A DNA stretch of 64,000 nucleotides from Flavobacterium sp. MFBS3-15 (lineage in GTDB: Bacteria > Bacteroidota > Bacteroidia > Flavobacteriales > Flavobacteriaceae): positions 124,001-188,000 of the forward strand of contig NZ_JAPCHV010000006.1 in the NCBI RefSeq assembly GCF_026107645.2, given 5' to 3'. A model generated the notes under the pieces. It was not told the DNA's origin and searched no databases. It was given only the letters and a program-made list of their open reading frames with translations. The first letter of the stretch is position 1. Each line of letters opens with the position of its first letter. Below are positions 47,319 through 55,238 of this stretch, in pieces. The position numbers and the translations under genes are program-made.

Positions 47319-49019
47319 ATGGAAATATCAAACCAATCCGTAGAGCTGGAGAAGATACAGGATTTTAAGGGCAAATATCCAAAGCAGCTTTGGTACCTTT
47401 TCCTTATAGAAATGTGGGAACGCTTTACATTCTACGGAATGCGGGCGCTGCTGGGGCTTTACATTTCGCACCTCATACTCACGGCCGATTATAAGCCGCT
47501 GGGCGCTGCCGAAATGGAAGCAAAAAAAGTGGAGTTCCAGAAGCAGAACCATGAGGAGCTGACGCAGGACCACCCGCTGTACTATATTGAAACCTCCGAC
47601 ATCAATAACCGGAGTGCGGCAGAGAGTACTTCCAACAAGCAATACGGCCTCATCCAGGCGTTCATTTATGCCATGGCCTTTGTGGGCGGTATGTTTGCCG
47701 ACAAGATCTTCGGTTTCCGAAAGTCGGTATTCTGGGGCGGCATCCTTATGGCCATAGGTACATTTACCATGGCATTCCCGGGTGCATTTGCATTCTATGC
47801 CGGTATCAGTATCCTCATTGTGGGCAACGGTTTCTTTAAGCCGAACATCTCCACAATGGTAGGTGCGCTGTACCGCCCGGGCGACCCGAGGCGTGATGCG
47901 GGCTTCTCGCTGTTCTACTCGGGCATCAACATTGGTGCGGTACTGAGCGGGCTTACGATTGCCTATATCGGCACATCGGTAAGCTGGTCGCTGGGCTTTG
48001 CACTGGCAGGCGTGTGCATGCTGTGCGGGTTGGCACTGTTCCTGTTCACGCAAAAATCGCTTGGCCCAATCGGCCTTCCGCCGGCTCCTGAAAAGCTGAA
48101 GGAAACAAGGGCAGGCATCAACAAAAACGTTTGGGTATACATCCTTTCCATATTGTTCATACCTTTCTTCTTTGTGCTGGTATACTTCCCGTTCGAGATC
48201 GATTTTACCTTCCTTTTCGGGAATGATGCCGATGCGGATGGCAACCCGATACCCTACATGGTGCAGTTCAGCGACCTGTTCATGATGACCATTGCGGTGC
48301 TTATCCTGGGCTTCCTGATCTATACGCTTGTGAAAGTGACCAAGGAGGAGCAGAGCAAGATGTTTGTGGCGGTGGTGCTGATACTCTTCTCGGTACTGTT
48401 TTGGTCGTTCTTCGAGCAGGGCGGGGGATCGCTTAACTTCTTTGCGATAGGCAACGTAGAAAGCCACGGGCTCAACATGACCCAGGTGAACAATACGATC
48501 AACGGGCTTTGGGTAGTGATCTTTGCACCGCTTGTGGGCATGCTCTGGATCTACCTGAGCAAAAGGAAATCGGAACCGAACACCGTAGTGAAATTCGGGC
48601 TTGGCTTCGTATTCCTCGGCTTGGGCTTCCTGGTATTCTTTGCCAGCAAGTTCATGGCGAATGCAGCCGGGTTTACGCCCCTGTGGAGCTTCATGTTCGC
48701 CTACCTGGTAATAACATTGGGTGAGCTGTGCCTTTCGCCGATCGGGCTTTCGATGGTGACCAAGCTTACTCCCGGCAGGCTTCATGGCGTGATGATGGGT
48801 ACATGGTTCCTTGCGAGCGCCTACGGGCAATATGGGGCAGGCCTTATCGGTTCGGCCCTGGCAACGGTAGACAAATCCATCAAGAACCCTACGAACCTTG
48901 ATAAGCTGGAGCAGTACACAGCCGGGTATGAAAGTATAGGTTATGTCGCCATTGGCGCCGGTATTTTGCTGCTGGTGATTTCGCCGATACTTAAAAAACA
49001 GATGAAAGGCGCGGCATAA
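47319..49019 (+). CDS. POT-family proton-coupled peptide transporter 2
   Basis: A 566-residue paralogue of the preceding transporter. The motif IEMWERFTFYGMRALLGLY matches helix 1, then ILIVGNGFFKPNISTMVGALY and LGELCLSPIGLSMVTKLTPG. Unlike its neighbour it carries its extra hydrophilic insert early, between helices 1 and 2 (about residues 60-100, AEMEAKKVEFQKQNHEELTQ). The two genes are 19 bases apart, so they are probably co-expressed; the different inserts suggest different partners or substrates. Confidence 0.93.
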   Translation: MEISNQSVELEKIQDFKGKYPKQLWYLFLIEMWERFTFYGMRALLGLYISHLILTADYKPLGAAEMEAKKVEFQKQNHEELTQDHPLYYIETSDINNRSAAESTSNKQYGLIQAFIYAMAFVGGMFADKIFGFRKSVFWGGILMAIGTFTMAFPGAFAFYAGISILIVGNGFFKPNISTMVGALYRPGDPRRDAGFSLFYSGINIGAVLSGLTIAYIGTSVSWSLGFALAGVCMLCGLALFLFTQKSLGPIGLPPAPEKLKETRAGINKNVWVYILSILFIPFFFVLVYFPFEIDFTFLFGNDADADGNPIPYMVQFSDLFMMTIAVLILGFLIYTLVKVTKEEQSKMFVAVVLILFSVLFWSFFEQGGGSLNFFAIGNVESHGLNMTQVNNTINGLWVVIFAPLVGMLWIYLSKRKSEPNTVVKFGLGFVFLGLGFLVFFASKFMANAAGFTPLWSFMFAYLVITLGELCLSPIGLSMVTKLTPGRLHGVMMGTWFLASAYGQYGAGLIGSALATVDKSIKNPTNLDKLEQYTAGYESIGYVAIGAGILLLVISPILKKQMKGAA

Positions 49020-49027
49020 CGTTTTTT

Positions 49028-49171
49028 TTAACCACATAGGCACATAGCCCGTGGCTGGTAATTTCAGGAGGCATATTTACACAGAGTTTCAAGCGTAGCT
49101 TCCTCTATGTGGCCATATGTTTTGTTAGCGGGTTGTAAAACACTATGAAGCCTATGTATCTATGTGGTTAA
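49028..49171. repeat. Inverted-repeat element (TTAACCACATAG family), copy 1
   Basis: A 144-base element whose ends are inverted repeats: TTAACCACATAGGCACATAG at the left and its near complement CTATGTATCTATGTGGTTAA at the right. An internal AAGCGTAGCTTCCTCTATGTGG matches the middle of the two copies at 49823-49970 and 50049-50197. It follows the stop of the second transporter by eight bases. No coding content; it is likely a small non-autonomous repeat. Confidence 0.75.
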
Positions 49172-49238
49172 TGCAAATTCATAAGTTTAATAACTTCGGC
49201 ATTGTTTTTGCCTAACGATAAAAAACGAATTTACAATT

Positions 49239-49703
49239 ATGAAAAAAATACTTTTAGCATTGTTCATCGGCCTTGGTACAATGGCGGTGCAGGCACAGGA
49301 AATAAAATGGATGACCATGGACGAGGCGCTTGCCGCGCAAAAGAAAAAGGCCAAGCCTATTTTCATGGACGTGTATACCGACTGGTGCGGGCCGTGCAAG
49401 ATGCTCGACAAGAATACCTTTAGCGACCCGGCCGTGGCCAAATACATTTCCGATAACTTTTATGCGGTAAAGTTTAACGCCGAAGGCAAGGGCGATATCA
49501 ACTTCAAAGGTAAAAAGTACAGCAACCCCGGCTTTGTAGAAGGCCGCAAGGGCAGGAATGCGCAGCATGAGTTTGCTTCGTTCCTTCAGGTGCAGGGCTA
49601 TCCCTCGATGATCGTTTTCAATGCCAAGGGCGCTATACTGAACACCCTCGTAGGATATTATACGCCGGAATTATTGCTGGACACACTTAAAAAGAATTAC
49701 TAA
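49239..49703 (+). CDS. Periplasmic thioredoxin-family protein
   Basis: A 154-residue exported protein: signal peptide (residues 1-19, ending AVQAQ) and a thioredoxin domain with the active site DWCGPCKML and cis-proline GYPSMIVF. The intact CxxC makes it a real redox protein, in contrast to the one at 3109. It probably reduces or isomerises disulfides in the periplasm. It stands between two repeat copies and has its own transcript end at the hairpin that follows. Confidence 0.9.
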   Translation: MKKILLALFIGLGTMAVQAQEIKWMTMDEALAAQKKKAKPIFMDVYTDWCGPCKMLDKNTFSDPAVAKYISDNFYAVKFNAEGKGDINFKGKKYSNPGFVEGRKGRNAQHEFASFLQVQGYPSMIVFNAKGAILNTLVGYYTPELLLDTLKKNY

Positions 49704-49772
49704 GCTTCACGGCTGCACCCTAAACGGGAGCTGCGGGAGTAAATGCATACGTTAATTATTCAATTCTGGAAG

Positions 49773-49808
49773 ATCCCTTTTCTGCGGTAGCGTGAAAAGG
49801 GATTTTTT
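49773..49808 (+). terminator. Terminator after the periplasmic thioredoxin (copy in repeat unit 1)
   Basis: Ten-base-pair stem ATCCCTTTTC/GAAAAGGGAT (49773-49782 with 49794-49803), then a T run. The same hairpin recurs in unit 2 (near 50000-50030) and inside the coding end of comEC (near 50226-50258), so plus-strand transcripts meet it three times. Confidence 0.75.
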
Positions 49809-49822
49809 GCTTTTTGATAGGA

Positions 49823-49970
49823 TTTTAACCACATAGATACATAGGCTTCATAGTGGCAGGCGGCACGATTAAAGGAAACATACCCGCACATAGCTGAAGC
49901 GTCGCTTCCCTTTGTGTAGCTCAATTGAACTTATAACCACCCTAAAGGCTATGTATCTATGTGGTTAAAA
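49823..49970. repeat. Inverted-repeat element (TTAACCACATAG family), copy 2
   Basis: 148 bases with perfect 20-base end repeats TTAACCACATAGATACATAG and its complement. It forms the inner part of tandem unit 1. The middle GAAGCGTCGCTTCCCTTTG is shared with the other copies. Confidence 0.8.
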
Positions 49971-50048
49971 TAAGAGGTTATTTATTCTATACTGAACGAT
50001 CCCCTTTCTGCGGTAGCGTGAAAAGGGATTTTTTGCTTTTTGAGAGAA

Positions 50049-50197
50049 TTTTAACCACATAGATACATAGGCTTCATAGTGGCAGGCGGCACGAGTAAAG
50101 CAAACATACCCGCACATAGCGGAAGCGTCGCTTCCCTTAGTATAGCTCAATTGAACTTATAACCACCCCTAAGGGCTATGTATCTGTGTGGTTAAAA
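50049..50197. repeat. Inverted-repeat element (TTAACCACATAG family), copy 3
   Basis: 149 bases, nearly identical to copy 2 (differences such as GTATCTGTGTGG for GTATCTATGTGG at the right end), forming the inner part of tandem unit 2. Confidence 0.8.
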
Positions 50198-50208
50198 TAA
50201 GAAGTTAA

Positions 50209-52233
50209 TTATTCAATCCTGAAAGATCCCTTTTCTGCGGTAGCGTGAAAAGGGATTTTTTGCTTTTGGCAGGTTGCTTCCCAGCGCGCAATGTACGATT
50301 TGTAATTGCTGGCATCGGCTACGACCTGTTTCGGTTTGAGTTCCGACAGTAGCCTTTCCAAATTGACTTTTGGCGAATGGGTGAGCACCAGCACGTCGGG
50401 CTTCATTTGCGGGCTGTAGGTGGCCGCACTGTCGACAACCAGCACCTTGCTCCCGTTGTGCCATAAAAGGCTGCGCAGGGGCTTAATGCTGACTTCACCC
50501 GCAAAGCTGCCCTTGCGGTACGATTTTACAACGGGGCTTTGCAGGGCGAGGCTGTCGTTGCTGTAAACGGTAATGCGGCTGTCCTCCTTTACGGCAAGCA
50601 ACGGTCCGTCCCAATTGTTGAATACCACGAGTTCGTCATGGGTTTTGCTGTCCTGGACAGTCAGCGTATAAATGCCCTGAAAGGCAAGTATGGCAACCAA
50701 TACTGCTGCCGTTCGTGCATAGCTTTTACGGAACAGCCAAAGCACCATCAGGATAAGGATGGTGTAGAGCGAAATGTTAAGCAGCAGCGTAAAAGGGATG
50801 TCTTTCAAAACCAGTTTGTCGAATGAGGCCACCCGGGCGATGAACGCGTTCATGCCCATGATGAGCCACTCCAGGGCATGGCCAAGGAAAATGGCTACGG
50901 GCGGCGCGATGAAATTGAGCAGTAGCACAATGAGGCCAAGGACCAGTATAACATTCGATAGTGGGATCACGACGAGGTTCGCCGCCATGAACAGCAACGG
51001 GAACTGGTTGAAGTAGTAGAGGCTGAGCGGCAGTACGCCAATCTGCGCCGCAAGGGAGATGAGTACCGTGTCGATGGCATAGTTGACAGCGGCGTATTTC
51101 GAAACCCTTGCCTTTTTATACAGTGGCTGGAGCCAGACGATGGAAAACACGGCAATGTAGCTGAGCTGGAAACCGACATCAAACAGGAACATCGGCCTGG
51201 CCAAAAGCAGCACCAGCATGGACAGGGCCAGCGAATTATAGATGTTGGTAGTGCGGTTGGCATATTGCCCGATGAGGATGATGCTGAACATGACCACCGA
51301 CCTTACCACCGATGCCGACAGGCCCGTAATGAACGCAAAGCCCCACAGTAATGCCAGTATGAGGAACAGTTGAAGCAATTCGCCCCTGCGGCGGAAGCGG
51401 TTGAGGGGCCGGAGCAGCAGCGTAAGGATATAGAACAGCATGGAGAAATGCAGCCCCGAGATGGCGAGTATGTGCAGTACGCCGGCGTTGGCATAGCTCT
51501 CGGTGGTTTCCTTGTCCATGTCCTGCCGCTGGCCCAGCAGTAACGCATTGATGACATTCCGGGTCTTCGCGTCAAAATCATGGATATCGAAACTGCGGAT
51601 GAGCTTTTCGCGCAGGCTGCCTACATAGGAGTCGAAGGTATTGATGTGCCCGGCCTTTGCGAAATTATCCTTCAGCCGCACCTGGTGGAACACGCCCTGC
51701 TTTTCCATATAACCGGAATAGTCAAACTGGTAGGGGTTGAGTGCGCCTTGTATGGGTTTCAGGCCGCCGGCGATGTAGTAGGCATCTCCGGGTGTGAGCA
51801 GTTTGTGCAGGCTGTCCCTGGGTACGGTTACCAGCAGCTTGCCCGAGGCCGGTTTACCATCGGCGGCAAGCATCTCAAAATAGTATTTTTCGGAGAATTC
51901 GTTGGGCTTGAGGCGTTCGGATACTACGGTTTTCAGGACAGGGGTTTCGCCGTTTTTCAGTTGATGGGTGTAATGCAATTGCTGGTTGGGCGGGTAGTGG
52001 AGGTGCTGTACGAGCATGCCCACGGCAAAGGCAAACAGCCAGGTTGCCATCCCGAACCAGGGTTTTGGGAGGAGCTGTTTTTTTGCGATGGCGTAGGCTG
52101 TAATAAGTCCTGTTAATGCAATCGCCAAAAATGGATAAATAAATTCTATGGAGATAGAAAGCCCGTAACCCGCCAGGATGCCCGCCGCAAAAAAGAGTGT
52201 GATGCTGATGATTGGAAACCGCAATGCCTTCAT
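50209..52233 (-). CDS. comEC: ComEC/Rec2 DNA-uptake channel
   Basis: A 674-residue membrane protein of the ComEC family, which moves single-stranded DNA across the inner membrane during natural transformation. N-terminal helices and a soluble OB-like domain (DUF4131 type, about residues 30-190) precede the competence domain (LHILAISGLHFSMLFYILTLL, the family's hallmark HxLAISGLH) with about eight helices, then a short C-terminal stretch after residue 520. No complete metallo-beta-lactamase domain is present, as in other Bacteroidota members. Its last codons also encode a plus-strand terminator hairpin, and this tail has been copied twice downstream. A set of phased repeats lies upstream of the ATG. 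Confidence 0.92.
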   Translation of the reverse strand: MKALRFPIISITLFFAAGILAGYGLSISIEFIYPFLAIALTGLITAYAIAKKQLLPKPWFGMATWLFAFAVGMLVQHLHYPPNQQLHYTHQLKNGETPVLKTVVSERLKPNEFSEKYYFEMLAADGKPASGKLLVTVPRDSLHKLLTPGDAYYIAGGLKPIQGALNPYQFDYSGYMEKQGVFHQVRLKDNFAKAGHINTFDSYVGSLREKLIRSFDIHDFDAKTRNVINALLLGQRQDMDKETTESYANAGVLHILAISGLHFSMLFYILTLLLRPLNRFRRRGELLQLFLILALLWGFAFITGLSASVVRSVVMFSIILIGQYANRTTNIYNSLALSMLVLLLARPMFLFDVGFQLSYIAVFSIVWLQPLYKKARVSKYAAVNYAIDTVLISLAAQIGVLPLSLYYFNQFPLLFMAANLVVIPLSNVILVLGLIVLLLNFIAPPVAIFLGHALEWLIMGMNAFIARVASFDKLVLKDIPFTLLLNISLYTILILMVLWLFRKSYARTAAVLVAILAFQGIYTLTVQDSKTHDELVVFNNWDGPLLAVKEDSRITVYSNDSLALQSPVVKSYRKGSFAGEVSIKPLRSLLWHNGSKVLVVDSAATYSPQMKPDVLVLTHSPKVNLERLLSELKPKQVVADASNYKSYIARWEATCQKQKIPFHATAEKGSFRIE

Positions 52234-52297
52234 AAACCGCAGATTGAAACAAACATACGGAAAAATGCTTCATGTTACCCAAATATCCTATTGGGTA

Positions 52298-52388
52298 TAC
52301 CCTAAAATCATCATGTAGTTACCTTAAAATACCCCCGGAAGGGTCATAAATTTCCCTTTTATATCCTTAAATACCCTAAAATACCCCT
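52298..52388. promoter_or_regulatory. Phased TACCCTAAAAT-like boxes upstream of comEC
   Basis: Four related boxes lie 65-149 bases before the comEC ATG: TACCCTAAAAT (52298), TACCTTAAAAT (52320), TATCCTTAAAT (52362) and TACCCTAAAAT (52372), with starts 22, 42 and 10 bases apart, close to whole helical turns. A palindrome GGGTATACCC overlaps the first, and TACCCCT at 52382 fits the heptamer bound by NarL/LuxR-type regulators. This fits an operator for comEC; the regulator is unknown. Confidence 0.4.
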
Positions 52389-52436
52389 GTCAGGTTAAGC
52401 GGTAAAAGATCCGGAATGTGTTTTGGAGGAAAAAGA

Positions 52437-53180
52437 TTAATCTTCGATGACCCTGTTGGCCTGCACAAAAGTACGTGCATGGTAAGCCTCATTCATCGAT
52501 GAAACGATGACACCCGAGCTTGTAGACGAGTGCACGAAAAGCACTTCGCCTTCTTCGGTCACTTCGGTTACGATGCCTACGTGATTGATGCTGCGCCTGT
52601 TATGGCTGTTCTTGAAAAGGAGCAGGTCGCCCTTTTTCACTTCAGAAAGTTTCACTTCGCGGCCTGCACCGGCCATTCCGGCTGAGCTTCGCGGCAGCGT
52701 GATGTCGAATATTTTGAAGGTGCTGAATACCATGCCCGAGCAGTCCATGCCGTCGCGGGTAGTTCCGCCGGCCCTGTAGCGTACGCCCACAAAATCGAGG
52801 GCGTTGTTTACGATCTGTAATGCCAGGTAGTTATCAGTTTCAGGAACGAAATCAGGATCAGGCGAGTCGGTAAGTAGTTTTTTGAAGTCTTTTTTTGAAG
52901 ATTTTTTCTTCGGCAGTTCGTTTGCAGATTTGTTCGGCCCTTTTACTATTTGCTTTTTCTGAACCGGTTCATAGGCAATAAGGTCTTTATTGTCCAGTGC
53001 GGCTGTTTCCTTTACGACAGGCTTTTTAGCAGTCGGTGCCTGAGTAGGGGTGGCGGCGGTTTCAGTGTAGGAATAGATACCCTTTTTTTGGGCTTCTTTT
53101 TTGGAAGTTACAATTTGTGCCTTTGCGCTGAATGCTGCAATAAGGAACAAAGCCAGGGTTATGGGGCGGAGGTTCTTCAA
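52437..53180 (-). CDS. NlpC/P60 family peptidoglycan endopeptidase
   Basis: A 247-residue exported protein: signal peptide (residues 1-22, ending FSAKAQ), a Lys/Pro/Thr-rich linker (about 30-100) and a C-terminal NlpC/P60 domain. The catalytic cysteine is in GMDCSGMVFS, the histidine in NHVGIV, and the third polar residue in VHSSTSSGV. Such enzymes cut gamma-D-Glu to meso-DAP bonds in peptidoglycan. The start is TTG at 53180: an in-frame stop lies three codons upstream and no ATG is available before the signal peptide. A strong promoter lies 35 bases upstream. Confidence 0.9.
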   Translation of the reverse strand: MKNLRPITLALFLIAAFSAKAQIVTSKKEAQKKGIYSYTETAATPTQAPTAKKPVVKETAALDNKDLIAYEPVQKKQIVKGPNKSANELPKKKSSKKDFKKLLTDSPDPDFVPETDNYLALQIVNNALDFVGVRYRAGGTTRDGMDCSGMVFSTFKIFDITLPRSSAGMAGAGREVKLSEVKKGDLLLFKNSHNRRSINHVGIVTEVTEEGEVLFVHSSTSSGVIVSSMNEAYHARTFVQANRVIED

Positions 53181-53214
53181 ATCTTCTTATCTTATAATTC
53201 TACTTCGTTTTTGA

Positions 53215-53243
53215 CAAATATAGAAAAATAATTTTAAGGTCAA
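53215..53243 (-). promoter_or_regulatory. Promoter of the NlpC/P60 gene
   Basis: On the minus strand TTG (53241-53243), an 18-base spacer and TATATTTG (53215-53222) match both Bacteroidota boxes. The leader to the TTG start at 53180 would be about 28 bases. It overlaps the end region of lpxB, giving the hydrolase its own transcript. Confidence 0.65.
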
Positions 53244-53252
53244 TTTAAGAAC

Positions 53253-54365
53253 TTATGTTAAATGTTTGATTATGAGGTTTGCTGTTTTCTCGCTGGCACC
53301 TTCGCCGCCAAGCTTTTCCTCCAGTAAATCGTACTGTTTCAGCAGGTTTTCACGATAGGCAGGTGTTAATAACTTTTGCAGTTCTTCCCTTATGTTTTTT
53401 TTGTTAAAGTCATTTTGGATGAGTTCTTTAACCACCTCCTTGTCCATGATCAGGTTTACCAGCGAGATGTATTTCAGGGTGATGATGCGCTTCGCGATCT
53501 GGTAGGAAATCCATCCGCCTTTGTAGCAAACTACTTCGGGAACTTTAAACAGCGCAGTTTCCAGCGTAGCGGTTCCTGAAGTTACCAGCGCCGCATGGGC
53601 TATGCTGAGCAGGTCGTAGGTCTTGTTGGAAATGAACTTTACGTTGCTGCTGCCCAAAAACCGCTGGTAAAACGCATATTCCTGTGACGGCGCACCGGCA
53701 ATGACAAACTGGTAATCCGGGAAATCATTCACTACCGAAAGCATTACTTCGAGCATTTTGGATATTTCCTGTTTCCTGCTTCCGGGAAGCAGGGCAATAA
53801 CCGGCCTGTCATCCAGGCCATGCTCTTTTTTAAAGTTGTCAGGGTCCGCTTTCTTGCGGTTATGTATGGCATCGATAAGCGGGTGCCCCACAAACTCCAC
53901 CGGGAAGTTGTGCTTTGTTTCGTAAAAATCCTTTTCAAAAGGCAGTATGATGTACATCCTGTCTACATCACGCCGTATGGCTTTGATGCGGCTTTCCTTC
54001 CATGCCCATATCTGCGGCGATATGTAGTAATGCGTCGGGATGCCGCGCTCCTTCGCCCATTTGGCAATGCGCATGTTAAAGCCGGGATAGTCTATGAAAA
54101 TGATGACATCGGGCTGAAAGGCCAGGATGTCCTGCTTGCAGAACTTTATGTTACTCAGGATGGTGCCCAGATTCTGGACCACTTCGGCAAAACCCATAAA
54201 AGCCAGGTCACAGTAATGCTTTACCAATGTGCCGCCTGCACCCTGCATCAGGTCGCCGCCCCAAAAGCGGATGTCTGCCTGTGGGTCCTTTTTATAAAGT
54301 TCCTTCATCAGGTTCGAACCATGCAGGTCACCCGACGCTTCGCCGGCTATAATGTAGTATTTCAT
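53253..54365 (-). CDS. lpxB: Lipid-A-disaccharide synthase
   Basis: A 370-residue GT-B glycosyltransferase that joins UDP-diacylglucosamine and lipid X to form the lipid A disaccharide at the inner membrane. The opening MKYYIIAGEASGDLHGSNL is diagnostic, as are DYPGFNMRIAKWAK, YYISPQIWAWKESR, VGHPL, LLPGSRKQEI and TSGTATLETALF. The ATG at 54365 is chosen because it gives this opening; 80 further upstream codons are open but do not match the family. It is normally adjacent to surE in flavobacteria, but here four small lipoprotein genes lie between. Confidence 0.95.
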   Translation of the reverse strand: MKYYIIAGEASGDLHGSNLMKELYKKDPQADIRFWGGDLMQGAGGTLVKHYCDLAFMGFAEVVQNLGTILSNIKFCKQDILAFQPDVIIFIDYPGFNMRIAKWAKERGIPTHYYISPQIWAWKESRIKAIRRDVDRMYIILPFEKDFYETKHNFPVEFVGHPLIDAIHNRKKADPDNFKKEHGLDDRPVIALLPGSRKQEISKMLEVMLSVVNDFPDYQFVIAGAPSQEYAFYQRFLGSSNVKFISNKTYDLLSIAHAALVTSGTATLETALFKVPEVVCYKGGWISYQIAKRIITLKYISLVNLIMDKEVVKELIQNDFNKKNIREELQKLLTPAYRENLLKQYDLLEEKLGGEGASEKTANLIIKHLT

Positions 54366-54384
54366 TTGCCTTAGTTTGGTTGTC

Positions 54385-54392
54385 CAAAAATA
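54385..54392 (-). promoter_or_regulatory. -7 element upstream of lpxB
   Basis: Reads TATTTTTG on the minus strand, an exact match 20 bases before the ATG at 54365. The nearest TTG is 25 bases further, longer than usual. Confidence 0.45.
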
Positions 54393-54522
54393 CAATTTTT
54401 TATTTGGGGGAAAGTTCCAAATAAATGTCCCGTTATTGTCAGGGTACAATTCAATAATGGATGTGTTGGTTTTTGTTTCAGATATGTAACAATTTATTGC
54501 AAATGCCCGGCCTGAGCCAAAT

Positions 54523-54547
54523 AAAAAGCCCCTGCAATTGCAGGGGC
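54523..54547 (-). terminator. Terminator after lipoprotein gene 1
   Basis: Perfect 20-base palindrome GCCCCTGCAATTGCAGGGGC (54528-54547) followed on the minus strand by a T run (54523-54527 as A). Confidence 0.75.
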
Positions 54548-54573
54548 ACAGTCCAAAATAATGTGTGTGGCAA

Positions 54574-55062
54574 TTATTCTTTTGTGAATTCCAGTGTGGC
54601 AGCAACAGAAACTGTTTGCGTTTCGCCGCCCACGGTCACTTCCACCTCATAAAAATCAGGCACATACGATTTCAGCTTGTTCCCTGTTTTAGTTAATTCA
54701 AAATCGCTGCTCTCGCCCTCTTCATCAGTTGATGATACAACTACAGAATTTCCGTCAACTGCATAGGTGCCTTCGGTTTCTGCTGTATAGCATTCATTGC
54801 CCAGCCATGGTGTGCTCAGGAAATTTATAGCCTCATTGTTGGCTAAAAATTCCAAATACGTAGCCGTCCAGCACTGCCCTGTCTCAGCAATAAGGTCTTT
54901 GCTGGCAGTACCGTCATCGTTACCGTCAAAAGCCTGGTCGGTCGTGATTTTGGTAAGTTTCCATTTTCCGCTAAGGGCTACGCTGTTTGAGCTGTCGTCG
55001 TCTGAACATGACATTGCCATAAGGGCTGTTGCTGCGAAAGCAACCATTGAAATTTTTTTCAT
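54574..55062 (-). CDS. Lipocalin-like lipoprotein 1
   Basis: A 162-residue lipoprotein with signal peptide and lipobox ALMAMSC (Cys19), an Asp/Ser linker SDDDSSNS and a small beta-barrel-like domain starting LSGKWKLTKITTD and ending LEFTKE. The motif DGNDDGTASKDLIAETGQC with its conserved Cys matches the lipocalin-like family common in flavobacteria. Function unknown; such proteins sit on the outer membrane or cell surface. Its signal region and leader are nearly the same as those of lipoprotein 4, so the two share a recent ancestor. Confidence 0.75.
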   Translation of the reverse strand: MKKISMVAFAATALMAMSCSDDDSSNSVALSGKWKLTKITTDQAFDGNDDGTASKDLIAETGQCWTATYLEFLANNEAINFLSTPWLGNECYTAETEGTYAVDGNSVVVSSTDEEGESSDFELTKTGNKLKSYVPDFYEVEVTVGGETQTVSVAATLEFTKE

Positions 55063-55064
55063 TT

Positions 55065-55088
55065 TGTGATTGATTTGATTGATGATTA
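55065..55088 (-). repeat. Leader shared by lipoprotein genes 1 and 4
   Basis: The minus strand reads TTAATCATCAATCAAATCA before the start, with the word ATCAATCA repeated; almost the same bases stand at 56931-56955 before lipoprotein 4. The copied unit therefore included the leader. Confidence 0.55.
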
Positions 55089-55238
55089 AAAATTTATGTT
55101 AACGGCGAAGCATTTTGCAATAGCCGTGCCAAAAATTAATTTTTTAACCGTAAAATTTAAAATTATTTTTCCTGTTAATTTTAACAAAATGATTTTCAAT
55201 GATTTGAGGGTTGGTTAAAAATTTTTATTTTTAATATC

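Larger units (their letters stand above)
49751..50267. repeat. Tandem array of a 226-227 bp unit carrying copies of the comEC 3' end
   Basis: Units begin at 49751, 49977 and 50204; the first two are complete and the third (to 50267) is the genuine 3' end of comEC. Each unit has about 64 bases equal to the last codons and stop of comEC, then a TTAACCACATAG inverted-repeat element. On the minus strand the copies still read KKQKIPFHATAEKGSSRIE-stop and KKQKIPFHATAERGSFSIE-stop, against QKQKIPFHATAEKGSFRIE-stop in the gene. The gene-free gap 49704-50208 is filled by this array. Confidence 0.85.

Noticed and set aside
47328..49043. A 571-codon open frame on the minus strand
   Set aside because: It lies wholly antisense to the second peptide transporter, whose helices and motifs are clear; the reverse product is rich in His, Arg and Cys with no domain. 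It is a shadow of codon bias.
49965..50150. A 61-codon minus-strand frame in the repeat array
   Set aside because: It is an out-of-frame reading of a copied comEC tail and repeat element, not a gene.
49751..50267. Repeat array considered as CRISPR
   Set aside because: Units are over 220 bases and include copies of a gene end; spacers and repeats of CRISPR size are absent and there are no cas genes.
53253..54605. A 450-codon form of LpxB
   Set aside because: The added 80 codons overlap the end of the lipoprotein gene and a terminator, and the family opening begins at the ATG at 54365.
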